A stretch of DNA of 64,000 nucleotides, taken from Aerococcaceae bacterium zg-1292. GTDB lineage: Bacteria > Bacillota > Bacilli > Lactobacillales > Aerococcaceae. The DNA is taken from the NCBI GenBank assembly GCA_016126655.1, contig CP065955.1, forward strand, positions 186,001 to 250,000, given 5' to 3'. The notes beneath the pieces were generated by a model. The model saw only the letters and a program-made list of their open reading frames with translations. It searched no databases and was not told where the DNA came from. Shown here in pieces: positions 29,041 to 37,961 of the stretch; position 1 is the first letter of the stretch, and each line of letters opens with the position of its first letter. The position numbers and the translations under genes were made by a program.

Positions 29041-29070
29041 CCCTGAGAAATTTAAATTCTCAGGGTTTTT
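29041..29070 (+). terminator. Terminator after tsaD
   Basis: CCCTGAGAA pairs with TTCTCAGGG (one offset base in the loop) followed by TTTTT. Confidence 0.85.
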
Positions 29071-29121
29071 GTGTGCTGCACATCTTACACGTGTGAGTAG
29101 TAAAAAAATTACATTTACTTA

Positions 29122-29171
29122 TTGACAAGGCGCCTTATTAATTGTATAGTTAGTTATGCAAGTAACTAACT
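29122..29171 (+). promoter_or_regulatory. Promoter and operator of the GntR/ABC cassette
   Basis: TTGACA (29122-29127), 17-base spacer, TATAGT (29145-29150). A perfect inverted repeat AGTTAGTTA (29148-29156) and TAACTAACT (29163-29171) overlaps the -10 and transcription start, the usual place for autorepression by a YtrA-type GntR protein. Confidence 0.75.
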
Positions 29172-29208
29172 GATTAAGTAGATAATTATAATGTATGGAG
29201 GTGAGCAA

Positions 29209-29574
29209 ATGCAGTTTGATTTTCAAGGGAATGTTCCATTGTTTCAACAAGTCGCCGAACAAATTGAACATGCCATCTTAAATGGGAGTTTCCCAGAAGG
29301 TGAACAGATTCCATCGACAACTGAAGTCTCGACCAGTTATCAAATTAATCCAGCAACCGTCTTAAAGGGAATGAATTTATTGGTTGATAAGGGGATTTTA
29401 GAAAAACGGCGTGGATTAGGAACATTTGTCACGCAAGGCGCACAGGAAATATTACTACAAAAGCGTCAACAACAATTCGTTGAGTGCGAGTTGCCAACAT
29501 TTATTAAAGAGGCGAAACGACTGGGAATTACCGCGCAGTCATTAGTGAAATTAATTGAAAAGGGGTATGAATGA
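29209..29574 (+). CDS. GntR-family regulator, YtrA subfamily
   Basis: A 121-residue regulator: an N-terminal winged helix (PLFQQVAEQIEHAILNGSFPEGEQIPSTTEVS, then KGILEKRRGLGTFV) and the short helical C-terminus typical of YtrA proteins, which control ABC transporter operons. The start is ATG 29209 after GGAGGTG. Its stop overlaps the start of the ABC ATPase gene. It probably binds the inverted repeat over its own promoter; the effector is unknown, though YtrA relatives often respond to wall-active antibiotics. Confidence 0.88.
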   Translation: MQFDFQGNVPLFQQVAEQIEHAILNGSFPEGEQIPSTTEVSTSYQINPATVLKGMNLLVDKGILEKRRGLGTFVTQGAQEILLQKRQQQFVECELPTFIKEAKRLGITAQSLVKLIEKGYE

Positions 29575-30419
29575 TGAGCTTGAAAATAGAAAAAGTTAAT
29601 AAAAATTACTTTCGTCATGCAGCATTAATTGATGTTAAATGCGAATTTTTACCGGGGAAAATCTACGGACTACTTGGGCGTAATGGTGCTGGGAAAAGTA
29701 CATTGCTGAATATTATCGCCCATCGTATCAATAAGACAAGTGGTGCGGTCACATTAGATGGTGAGTCTATCTATACCAATGAAGCCGCTAGAAAAGAAAT
29801 CTTTTTGTCCAATGATGAGACATGGTTTGATAGCTGGATGCGTGTGACACAGTTGATGGAAGTTATCCAAAAATTTCATCCAGACTTTGATTATGAATTT
29901 GCGGAATCGTTATTTGAGGCATTTGAATTAAATCCTAAAAAACGGTTCAAATCATTATCAACAGGTTATCGGAGTATCGCTAAGCTAATTATCGCTTTAT
30001 GTATGCCGTCGCAATATATCTTTTTAGATGAGCCGGTATTAGGACTAGATGCTCATCATCGTAAATTATTTAATAAAAAATTAATCGAATCCTATGAACG
30101 TAAGCCGCGTACCTTTGTCATTTCAACCCATATGATTGAAGAAGTTGCCTATTTACTTGAAGCGGTAGTTATCATTGACCGTGGAATGGTAAAACAACAA
30201 GCAGAATTGGAAGAAGTACTCAATGCCGGTTATGTCTTAACAGGGACAGCGACTCAAATCGATCCATTACTCAGCGAGTTGTCCGTACTCAATGTTGACG
30301 AATTAGGACAATTACGTTCCGTATCCGTACTCGGTGAAGTACCTGAAACATTACCAGAAGGCGTTGAAGTCCACCCACTAGGACTACAAGACTACTTCAT
30401 CCACACAACAATGAACTAA
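29571..30419 (+). CDS. ABC transporter ATP-binding protein of the GntR cassette
   Basis: A 282-residue ATPase with Walker A GLLGRNGAGKSTLLN near residue 35, a variant signature KSLSTGYRSIAKLIIALC in place of LSGGQ, Walker B YIFLDEPVLGLD, and the switch histidine in ISTHMI. The altered signature is common in the YtrB/YtrE-like and bacitracin-type groups. It overlaps the regulator gene by four bases. The membrane partner lies downstream but is separated by three structured repeats. Confidence 0.88.
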   Translation: MMSLKIEKVNKNYFRHAALIDVKCEFLPGKIYGLLGRNGAGKSTLLNIIAHRINKTSGAVTLDGESIYTNEAARKEIFLSNDETWFDSWMRVTQLMEVIQKFHPDFDYEFAESLFEAFELNPKKRFKSLSTGYRSIAKLIIALCMPSQYIFLDEPVLGLDAHHRKLFNKKLIESYERKPRTFVISTHMIEEVAYLLEAVVIIDRGMVKQQAELEEVLNAGYVLTGTATQIDPLLSELSVLNVDELGQLRSVSVLGEVPETLPEGVEVHPLGLQDYFIHTTMN

Positions 30420-30421
30420 AA

Positions 30422-30800
30422 CATAGTGCGAGAGAGGACGATTTGCCTCGAACCACTGGAGGAAGTCGGCGGCGTGCGAGTAGCGCACAGAGCAGACTTC
30501 TGAAGTGGATGTCGAGGCAGTCAGAACGAGCCGGAATAAAACATAGTGCGACAAGGAGCGCTTCGAAATGAACCACTGGAGCAAAAAGTGAAGGAGTGCG
30601 TCAGCACTACAAGCATTTTGTGAAGTGGAGTCAAGTCAACCCAAGCGAGCCGTAATCTAACATTGTGCGAGCGCGGGTGTTCTGACTTGAACCACTGGAG
30701 CAAAAAGTGAAGGAGTGCGTCAGCACTACAAGCATTTTGTGAAGTGGAGTCAAGTCAACCCAAGCGAGCCGTAATCTGACATAGTGCGAGCGCAAATGCA
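30422..30800 (+). repeat. Structured repeat locus E: three units and a 5' stub inside an operon
   Basis: Unit 1 (30422-30537) pairs GCCTCGA (30445-30451) with TCGAGGC (30512-30518), GAAGTC with GACTTC, and has a perfect GTGCG/CGCAC hairpin. Unit 2 (30542-30657) mixes a GAAATGA 5' arm with a TCAAGTC 3' arm. Unit 3 (30661-30777) pairs GACTTGA with TCAAGTC. A stub at 30780-30792 joins CCATATATTAC and the GAGGAGG site of the next gene. No terminator is seen, so the array is probably transcribed with both flanking genes. Confidence 0.85.
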
Positions 30801-30836
30801 CGCTTCCATCACCATATATTACGAGGAGGAATTATC

Positions 30837-31541
30837 ATGGTTATCCAATCCATTTATTATTTACTAAAACGGTTATTGAAAATCACATTATCAGCAACAT
30901 TCGTATTTTTAGGTTTTATTTACCTTGTTTATCTCATCATGCTGCCAATCGGTGGAATGTCAGGTGGAGAGTTTCAGTTAGACATTTCAAGCTGGTGGAA
31001 TTTCATGCTAGTTGGTTTTGGTCTAACAGAAGTTGTAAAGTATTTTCGTTTCAGTAATTTACTCGGTATGACAAGACGACAACACGCAGTGATCTATTTA
31101 TTATTTGGCGCAATAGCCGCGCTCATTTTCTTAGTGATTTCATTTATTATCGGGCAATTCGCCACAGAAATTATCATTGGACCGTTTAAATTAATGCAAG
31201 TTCGTTATGGAGTGAGTTTTGCAAGATTATTCTCTGTTTTTAGCCGCAACTTTTTAGTTTTAATCAGTGCAAGTTTAGTTGCGCTTATTTTTGATAAGTT
31301 TCCACGAAATGTAGGTATTTTCGTCGCATTAGGAGGCCTTTTCCTTGGCTTGCCATTGATGACGGGAGCAGCTGCTGTTCTATATCATTATCTCTTGCAA
31401 TATAATGTAGTGACCATTCTAAAAATTATAAACATTATCCGAAGTGTACCGATGTCAGTATGGAAAACACTATTATATGTAGTCGTTATCTCAGGTTACT
31501 GGTTGGTGCAACGTCGACACGTGTCGCGTTCATTGGGCTAA
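30837..31541 (+). CDS. Membrane protein, likely permease partner of the ABC ATPase
   Basis: A 234-residue protein with about six hydrophobic segments (for example VFLGFIYLVYLIMLPIGG, LFGAIAALIFLVISFIIG, FVALGGLFLGLPLMTGAAAVLY). It is in the same direction as the GntR-ABC genes, ends at a strong terminator and has the size of single-polypeptide permeases in small antibiotic-efflux or export systems. No sequence motif fixes a substrate. The permease role is inferred from position and topology. Confidence 0.7.
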   Translation: MVIQSIYYLLKRLLKITLSATFVFLGFIYLVYLIMLPIGGMSGGEFQLDISSWWNFMLVGFGLTEVVKYFRFSNLLGMTRRQHAVIYLLFGAIAALIFLVISFIIGQFATEIIIGPFKLMQVRYGVSFARLFSVFSRNFLVLISASLVALIFDKFPRNVGIFVALGGLFLGLPLMTGAAAVLYHYLLQYNVVTILKIINIIRSVPMSVWKTLLYVVVISGYWLVQRRHVSRSLG

Positions 31542-31553
31542 AACTCAGTTTAA

Positions 31554-31591
31554 ATAAGCATTACAGCTGCTGGCTGTAGTGCTTATTTTTT
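31554..31591 (+). terminator. Terminator after the GntR-ABC cassette
   Basis: AATAAGCATTACAGC pairs with GCTGTAGTGCTTATT, ending in TTTTTT. Confidence 0.88.
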
Positions 31592-31686
31592 GTTGATGTA
31601 ACGAGTTAAATACACGCTATTTTACAAATGGAATACCTGAATAATAATTTACGATGAAATAAATTAAATAAAAGTGAGAAAAACAC

Positions 31687-31715
31687 TTGATTTATATTAG
31701 AATTAGCGGTATGAT
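31687..31715 (+). promoter_or_regulatory. Promoter of the opp operon
   Basis: TTGATT, 17-base spacer, TATGAT, about 80 bases before oppA. Confidence 0.65.
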
Positions 31716-31796
31716 ACAGAAAAGATTTGAAGCATCATTTGTTTTTAATAATACACATGGCGTTTTAATGATATAACAAATTGGAGGAGAACCCAA

Positions 31797-33407
31797 ATGA
31801 GAAAATTTTTTAAAAAAGCAGCAATGATGGGAGCGGCGCTTTTATCGTTATCAACATTTAGTCCGTTTTTTACTACGGCAGTGAGCGCACAAGCAAAACA
31901 AGTCTTAAACCTAGTCACAACGTCTGAACCACCGACTATCGATCCGGCTTTAGCATCTGATAGTTCATCCGGTGCAATTATTAAAAATGTTTTTGAAGGT
32001 TTAACTACATTAAAAGACAATAAAGCTGTACCTGGTGTTGCCGAATCATGGGATGTTAGTGAAGATGGATTAGTTTACACATTCAAATTACGTGATTCAA
32101 AATGGTCCAATGGCGAGCCAGTGACAGCTGGAGACTTTGAATACGCTTGGAAACGTGTATTAAACCCAGAAACAGCTTCTGAATACTCAAGCCTATTATA
32201 CATTATTGAAGGGGCACAAGCATACAATACAGGTAAAGGCAAAGTAGAAGAAGTAGGGGTTAAAGCAATCGATGACAAAACATTAGAAGTAAAATTAACT
32301 GCACCGGTTGCCTATTTCTTAGAATTAATTGCGCACTATACATTTATGCCAGTACACCAAAAAACGGTTAAAGGCGATGAAAACTGGGCAATGGAAGCAG
32401 GAGACGGTTATGTCGTAAATGGACCATTTGTATTGTCTGAGTGGAATCACTCAAGTGATTATGTCTTATCCAAAAACCCTAATTATTGGGATGCTAAAAA
32501 TGTATCGTTAGAAACAGTGAATGTACAAATGGTGGAATCTGAAGCAACAGCGAATGCGATGTTCCAAAATGGTGACATTGATTACTTAGGTTCACCGTAT
32601 CAAACCGTATCATTAGATGCGATTGACTCTTATAAAGCGGATGGACGCTTAAATGTAGCGGATTACGCAGCCATTTACTGGTATAAGATAAATACAACCG
32701 ATAAAGTATTAGGAAATGCGAATATCCGTAAAGCCTTAGCGCTTGCGATTGACCGTAAAGGTTTAGTGACGAACATCACCAAAGGTGAGCAACAACCAGC
32801 GCTAGGATATGTACCATCAACGATTGCCGGGTTTGAAAAAGACCGTGGTTACTTTAAAGATGCTGATTTTGAAAAAGCTAAAGAATACTTAGCTAAAGGA
32901 TTAAAAGAACTCGGTATGAAAGATGCAAGCGAGTTGACTGTAAGTATTTCAATTAACACCTCTGAAGCGCACTCAGCGATTGCGCAATATATCCAAGAGG
33001 GTTGGGCGAAAAACTTAGGAATCAATGTTAATATCGATAACTCTGAATGGCAAGTATACCTAGATAAAATTAATGTGAAAGATTATCAAATTGGACGTCT
33101 AGGTTGGATTGCTGACTACAACGATGCGTCATCATTTTTAGGTATGTATGATTCAGCAGACAATGGTAACAATGATACTGGTTGGAGTAACGAAGAATAT
33201 GCGAAATTAATCAAAAATGCTGAATCAGAAACAGATGCAGCAAAACGTACGGAATTGTTAAAACAAGCCGAAGCGTTGATTATCGACGAAATGCCAGTGA
33301 TTCCACTTTACTACTATACAAACTTATCAGTGAAAAAAGATAACATTAAAAATATGGGAGCAGATGGTTTAGGTAATGTGCCATTAAAATCAGTTGTTGT
33401 TGAATAA
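31797..33407 (+). CDS. oppA: Oligopeptide-binding protein OppA without lipobox
   Basis: A 536-residue SBP_bac_5 family protein that would capture peptides for the OppBCDF importer. TSEPPTIDPALASDSSSG and the ENVFEGL-like KNVFEGLTTL block mark the N-terminal lobe. It has a signal peptide (KKAAMMGAALLSLSTFS) with a likely AXA cleavage near VSAQA. Unlike typical Gram-positive OppA, there is no cysteine lipobox and I see no cysteine at all, so it cannot be lipid-anchored in the standard way. It is the first gene of the operon, followed by a 263-base spacer containing a hairpin. Confidence 0.93.
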   Translation: MRKFFKKAAMMGAALLSLSTFSPFFTTAVSAQAKQVLNLVTTSEPPTIDPALASDSSSGAIIKNVFEGLTTLKDNKAVPGVAESWDVSEDGLVYTFKLRDSKWSNGEPVTAGDFEYAWKRVLNPETASEYSSLLYIIEGAQAYNTGKGKVEEVGVKAIDDKTLEVKLTAPVAYFLELIAHYTFMPVHQKTVKGDENWAMEAGDGYVVNGPFVLSEWNHSSDYVLSKNPNYWDAKNVSLETVNVQMVESEATANAMFQNGDIDYLGSPYQTVSLDAIDSYKADGRLNVADYAAIYWYKINTTDKVLGNANIRKALALAIDRKGLVTNITKGEQQPALGYVPSTIAGFEKDRGYFKDADFEKAKEYLAKGLKELGMKDASELTVSISINTSEAHSAIAQYIQEGWAKNLGINVNIDNSEWQVYLDKINVKDYQIGRLGWIADYNDASSFLGMYDSADNGNNDTGWSNEEYAKLIKNAESETDAAKRTELLKQAEALIIDEMPVIPLYYYTNLSVKKDNIKNMGADGLGNVPLKSVVVE

Positions 33408-33582
33408 TTGTACGCAGCACTTGAGAAAAGATTGAATACAGCGAAAAAAGCATAGAGCGATGGGGTGGGCACAAAGCAAAAGCTTTGATTCCACTCCCAT
33501 TTCGTTGGTTTATTAATGCTTGTGCAAGTATGACTGCGGGCAAACACTTTCCTGTGACGTGCGGGAAACAATTTTGAACAAT

Positions 33583-33607
33583 GACTTTCGACCATTATAG
33601 GAAAGTC
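33583..33607 (+). other. Hairpin in the oppA-oppB spacer
   Basis: GACTTTC pairs with GAAAGTC across an 11-base loop and is followed by a weak T stretch. It could partly end transcription or stabilise the oppA mRNA, giving more binding protein than permease. The rest of the 263-base spacer shows no gene. Confidence 0.5.
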
Positions 33608-33670
33608 TTTGCCTATATAAGTGTGCGGCAGGATGACTGCCCAAGGATTTAGTTTAAGGAGGAAAAAATT

Positions 33671-34597
33671 ATGAGAAAGTATATCTTAAAACGATTGCTT
33701 TATATTGCGATAGCTTTATTTTTCATTATTACATTAACGTTTATCTTGATGCGGATTGCACCAGGAAATCCATTTGCCAGTGAGCGCGCCTTGCCACCAG
33801 CGATTGAAAAACAATTGAATGAAACATATGGATTGGAAAACCCATGGTATGTACAATATAAAGACTATTTATTGAATATCCTAAAATTTGATTTTGGTGA
33901 GTCGATGAAATACAAAGGGCGCTCAACCAATGATATGATTTTTAAATCGTTTCCGATTTCATTAGCGCTTGGGGCGCAATCGCTCTTTTTAGCGGTCGGA
34001 CTCGGTGTTTTATTGGGCGTAATCTCGGCAATGTATCATAACAAGTTAGGAGATTATCTTTCAACGATTATTGCAGTTTTAGGGATTTCAGTGCCGTCAT
34101 TTATTTTAGCGGGGCTGATGCAATACTTTTTAGGGTTGAAGCTTAACTGGTTCCCGATTAGTGGGTGGAAAGGTTTTGCATATACTATTATGCCGTCCTT
34201 TGCGATTGCGCTGGGGTATATGGGGAATGTGGCTAAGATGATGCGCTCGAGTATGTTAGAACAAAATACGTCCGAATACGTGAAGTTGGCCCGTGCCAAA
34301 GGATTGACGAAGTGGACGATTGTCTTTAAGCATTCACTACGTAATGCGTTATTGCCAGTTATCACTTACTTAGGCCCGTTAACTGCGGGTGTGATTACCG
34401 GCAGTTTTATTGTAGAAAATATTTTTGCGATTCCCGGCTTAGGGAAACATTTTGTCACGAGTATTAATAACCGCGATTATACAATGATTATGGGAACTAC
34501 GGTGTTCTATGCTATTTTATTATTATTTGCAGTACTCATTGTTGATATTATTTATGTACTCGTTGACCCACGTATCAAATTGGAAGGAGCTGAATAA
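33671..34597 (+). CDS. oppB: Oligopeptide ABC transporter permease OppB
   Basis: A 308-residue permease with six membrane segments. The N-terminal MRKYILKRLLYIAIALFFII with LMRIAPGNPF and the EAA-loop region ARAKGLTKWTIVFKHSLRNALLP are typical of OppB/DppB. AAGGAGG precedes the start. It forms the membrane pore with OppC; oppC starts three bases after its stop. Confidence 0.95.
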   Translation: MRKYILKRLLYIAIALFFIITLTFILMRIAPGNPFASERALPPAIEKQLNETYGLENPWYVQYKDYLLNILKFDFGESMKYKGRSTNDMIFKSFPISLALGAQSLFLAVGLGVLLGVISAMYHNKLGDYLSTIIAVLGISVPSFILAGLMQYFLGLKLNWFPISGWKGFAYTIMPSFAIALGYMGNVAKMMRSSMLEQNTSEYVKLARAKGLTKWTIVFKHSLRNALLPVITYLGPLTAGVITGSFIVENIFAIPGLGKHFVTSINNRDYTMIMGTTVFYAILLLFAVLIVDIIYVLVDPRIKLEGAE

Positions 34598-34600
34598 TCG

Positions 34601-35524
34601 ATGGCTGAAGAAGTAATGATTCAAGCTTCAGAGTTTGAGATTGTCGGTATTCGAGAAAATCAAACCGATGTATTAAGTGATAAGACGGTTTCGTTTTGGG
34701 GGGAGGTGCTCCATACGTTTCGCCGTAATAAGTTAGCGATTTTTGGGCTTATCGTGTTAGCGATTGTTACCTTAATGGCTATCTTCGTACCAATGGTGTC
34801 GCCTTTTAGTTTTAGCGAGCAAACGAATAGTTACAATGCCGCACCGAATGCGACCAATTGGTTTGGAACAGATAACTTAGGTCGTGATATTTTTGTTCGT
34901 GTCTGGGTAGGTGCACGAATCTCACTCTTTATCGGGTTAGCAGCAGCCTTGATTGACTTAGTAATTGGCGTGTTATGGGGCAGTATCGCCGGCGTGGTCG
35001 GTGGACGTGTTGATAATGTGATGATGCGGATTGCTGATATATTAACAGCTATTCCTTACTTATTAATTGTGATTTTATTATTAGTCGTCTTGGATAAAGG
35101 CTTATTGCCGATGATTATCGCCCTATCAATTACCGGTTGGGTGCGTATGGCACGTATCGTGCGAGGGGAAGTCTTATCGATTAAAAATCAAGAATATGTC
35201 CTTGCGGCACGTACGTTAGGTGCTAATATCTGGCACTTAATCTTAAAACACTTAATCCCGAATGCGATGGGTGCCATTATCGTGACGATGACCTTATCAA
35301 TTCCGTCAGCAATCTTTACCGAGTCTTTCTTAAGTTACTTAGGACTGGGTGTCACACCGCCGATGGCGAGTTGGGGAACGATGGCATCGGAAGGTAATGA
35401 AGCGATTATGACTGCACCTTGGCGCTTAATTTTCCCGGCATTATTGATTTCGATTACTATTTTTGCGTTTAACGCAGTGGGTGACGGATTGCGTGATGCC
35501 CTCGACCCTAAATTGAGAAAGTAG
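34601..35524 (+). CDS. oppC: Oligopeptide ABC transporter permease OppC
   Basis: A 307-residue permease. The family block NWFGTDNLGRDIFVRVWVGAR follows the first membrane segment, and the EAA loop is AARTLGANIWHLILKHLIPN. An N-terminal cytoplasmic tail of about 40 residues is normal for OppC. It lies between oppB and oppD in a tight operon. Confidence 0.95.
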   Translation: MAEEVMIQASEFEIVGIRENQTDVLSDKTVSFWGEVLHTFRRNKLAIFGLIVLAIVTLMAIFVPMVSPFSFSEQTNSYNAAPNATNWFGTDNLGRDIFVRVWVGARISLFIGLAAALIDLVIGVLWGSIAGVVGGRVDNVMMRIADILTAIPYLLIVILLLVVLDKGLLPMIIALSITGWVRMARIVRGEVLSIKNQEYVLAARTLGANIWHLILKHLIPNAMGAIIVTMTLSIPSAIFTESFLSYLGLGVTPPMASWGTMASEGNEAIMTAPWRLIFPALLISITIFAFNAVGDGLRDALDPKLRK

Positions 35525-35536
35525 AGGTGGCAGGAG

Positions 35537-36595
35537 ATGACACAGCCATTAGTAGAAGTAAAAGATTTACGTATTAGTTTTAAAACCTTTGCCGGTCGTG
35601 TACAAGCGGTGCGTGGTGTTAACTTTTCATTAGCAGAAGGTGAAACCTTGGCAATCGTAGGTGAGTCTGGCTCGGGAAAATCAGTTGCCTGTAATGCGTT
35701 GATGCGCCTGATACCACAACCACCAGGGCAATATGACAGTGGGCAAATCTTATTTAAAGGGCAAGATTTACTGCAGTTAAGTGAGAAAGAAATGACGAAT
35801 ATCCGCGGCAATAATATTGCGATGATTTTCCAAGACCCGATGACGGCATTGAATCCGACGATGAAAGTCGGTAAACAAATTGCCGAAGTTATCTTGCGCC
35901 ACAAAAAAGCCGTATCCAAAGAAGCAGCGAAACAACGAGCGATTGAATTATTATCTGAAGTGGGGATACCCTTCGCCGAGCGTCGTTATGAGCAATATCC
36001 GCATGAGTTTTCAGGTGGAATGCGCCAACGGGTGGTGATTGCGATTGCCTTAGCTGCTGAACCGCAATTATTAATCGCCGATGAGCCGACAACGGCATTG
36101 GACGTGACGATTCAGGCGCAAATACTGGAGTTAATGAAAGAAATCCAACAAAAAAATAATAATTCCATAATCTTTATCACCCATGACTTAGGAGTCGTAG
36201 CCAATATCGCGGATAAAGTTGCAGTCATGTACGCTGGACAAATTGTTGAATATGGTACAGTCAATGAAATCTTCTATAATCCTAAACATCCATATACATG
36301 GGGATTATTAGGCTCGATGCCTGATTTGGATAATGATGAAGAGGAAGAACTCTATACGATTCCTGGCGCTCCACCTAACTTAATTAATCCGCCAATAGGC
36401 GATGCCTTTGCGCCACGAAACCGTTATGCGATGAAAATTGATTATGAAAAAGAGCCGCCAATGTTTAAAGTCAATGATGAACATTATGTCAAATCATGGC
36501 TGATGGCACCTGGTGCGCCGCAAATTCCAGTACCGGAAGTTATTCAAAACCGTATCAATCGTTACTTACAACAGGGAGGAATAGGCATTGACTAA
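35537..36595 (+). CDS. oppD: Oligopeptide ABC transporter ATPase OppD
   Basis: A 352-residue ATPase with Walker A GESGSGKS, signature [15 protein letters not shown], Walker [13 protein letters not shown] and switch histidine FITHDLG. The C-terminal oligopeptide-transporter extension ([14 protein letters not shown]) is present but lacks the cysteines that bind Fe-S in some relatives. It overlaps oppF by eight bases. Confidence 0.95.
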   Translation: MTQPLVEVKDLRISFKTFAGRVQAVRGVNFSLAEGETLAIVGESGSGKSVACNALMRLIPQPPGQYDSGQILFKGQDLLQLSEKEMTNIRGNNIAMIFQDPMTALNPTMKVGKQIAEVILRHKKAVSKEAAKQRAIELLSEVGIPFAERRYEQYPHEFSGGMRQRVVIAIALAAEPQLLIADEPTTALDVTIQAQILELMKEIQQKNNNSIIFITHDLGVVANIADKVAVMYAGQIVEYGTVNEIFYNPKHPYTWGLLGSMPDLDNDEEEELYTIPGAPPNLINPPIGDAFAPRNRYAMKIDYEKEPPMFKVNDEHYVKSWLMAPGAPQIPVPEVIQNRINRYLQQGGIGID

Positions 36596-37502
36596 GAAGA
36601 AATTATTAGAAGTTAAAAACTTTAAGCAATACTTTGGTTCGCCTAGTCATCCGATTAAAGCCGTCGATGGGATTAGTTTTGATGTGTACGAGGGCGAAAC
36701 ACTCGGTCTAGTAGGGGAATCTGGTTGCGGTAAGTCAACCACGGGACGCTCTATTATTGGTTTATATGACATTACGGATGGCGACATAGTGTTTGATGGA
36801 CAAGTCATCAGTGGACAGCAAACACCCGCACAACGAAAAACATTAGCGTCGAACTTACAGATGATTTTTCAAGACCCTTATGCGTCACTAAACCCTCGGA
36901 TGACTGCCGGTGAAATTATTGGCGAGGGCTTCGATATTCACGGGCTGTATAAAAATAAAGCCGAGCGCCATGAACATATTGGCATTTTACTAGAAGCTGT
37001 AGGCTTAAACCGTGAGCACGCCAACCGATACGCACATGAGTTCTCTGGTGGTCAGCGCCAACGGATTGGGATTGCTCGTGCCTTGGCATTAAGACCGAAA
37101 TTCATTATTGCTGATGAACCAATATCAGCCTTAGACGTATCCATTCAAGCGCAAGTCGTTAACTTATTGAAGAAATTACAAAAAGAACGTCAATTAACTT
37201 ATTTATTCATCGCACACGATTTATCGATGGTCAAATATATTAGTGACCGAATCGCGGTGATGTATGCAGGAAAAATACTAGAAATCGGCCCAGCAGCCGA
37301 AATCTATCGCAATCCAATCCATCCATATACTAAATCGCTCTTATCAGCTGTCCCGCAACCGGACCCAATCAGTGAAAGCACCCGTCAGCGAGTACCTTAT
37401 GTTCATCAAGAACCGACCGGTGTGGTCGAAAAACGTGAAGTGACACCCGAACACTTTGTCTATGCAGATGAAGCGCAGTTTAGGGATTGGGTGGGGAGAT
37501 AA
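36588..37502 (+). CDS. oppF: Oligopeptide ABC transporter ATPase OppF
   Basis: A 304-residue ATPase: Walker A GESGCGKS, signature FSGGQRQRIGIARAL, Walker B FIIADEPISALD, switch histidine FIAHDLSM, and the C-terminal YTKSLLSAVPQPDP motif of OppF/DppF proteins. It is the last gene of the operon; a long inverted repeat without a T run follows. Confidence 0.95.
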   Translation: MTKKKLLEVKNFKQYFGSPSHPIKAVDGISFDVYEGETLGLVGESGCGKSTTGRSIIGLYDITDGDIVFDGQVISGQQTPAQRKTLASNLQMIFQDPYASLNPRMTAGEIIGEGFDIHGLYKNKAERHEHIGILLEAVGLNREHANRYAHEFSGGQRQRIGIARALALRPKFIIADEPISALDVSIQAQVVNLLKKLQKERQLTYLFIAHDLSMVKYISDRIAVMYAGKILEIGPAAEIYRNPIHPYTKSLLSAVPQPDPISESTRQRVPYVHQEPTGVVEKREVTPEHFVYADEAQFRDWVGR

Positions 37503-37530
37503 ATATATAGAAGGAAACTAACAATTCTAC

Positions 37531-37585
37531 TTCCATCTATCACAAACATCTAGTATAATATAGGAGTAGTTTGCGATAGATGGAA
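37531..37585. repeat. 17-bp inverted repeat around a TATAAT box
   Basis: The left arm TTCCATCTATCACAAAC (37531-37547) pairs with the right arm GTTTGCGATAGATGGAA (37569-37585), 16 of 17 positions. The 21-base centre contains TATAAT at 37554-37559. There is no T run. It lies after oppF and 375 bases before the LPXTG gene. Confidence 0.6.
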
Positions 37586-37880
37586 TTAAATCTTATACGC
37601 TACTAATTAAGAAAATTTTCAATACGAACGTAATAATTGACTCAATCGACGAAAGCAACGTAAAGAGGAGCTGTGATGAAACAATTGAGAAAGATTGTTT
37701 TAGCTTGATAAATAAGGCGAAAAACGGCGATATTACAGCGTTTTAATCAAAATGTACTAACCTGTAATAAAAGTGAAACAAATGAAACTTATTATGATTT
37801 CTATCAAAACGTTGATACAAAGGGTTTTGAAGCGCTTTAAAAATATATTCCTAATTGTTTAAGAAAAGTTTAAGAAATAG
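37586..37880 (+). other. Intergenic DNA before the LPXTG gene
   Basis: A ten-codon frame (MKQLRKIVLA) follows AGAGGAG at 37668-37674 but is probably too short to matter. TTGAAGCGCTTTAA near 37830 resembles a catabolite-response element weakly. No other feature is seen. Confidence 0.4.
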
Positions 37881-37909
37881 TTGACTTTTGTTTAGGATTG
37901 GGTTATTAT
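37881..37909 (+). promoter_or_regulatory. Promoter of the first LPXTG gene
   Basis: TTGACT (37881-37886), 17-base spacer, TATTAT (37904-37909), then GGAGGG before the ATG. Confidence 0.7.
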
Positions 37910-37961
37910 TATGACAAGATGTTGAAAGACATTAAAAAAACATTCTGGAGGGAAAATAATT

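Noticed and set aside
37826..37842. Catabolite-response element TTGAAGCGCTTTAA
   Set aside because: Several mismatches to the cre consensus; too weak to call.
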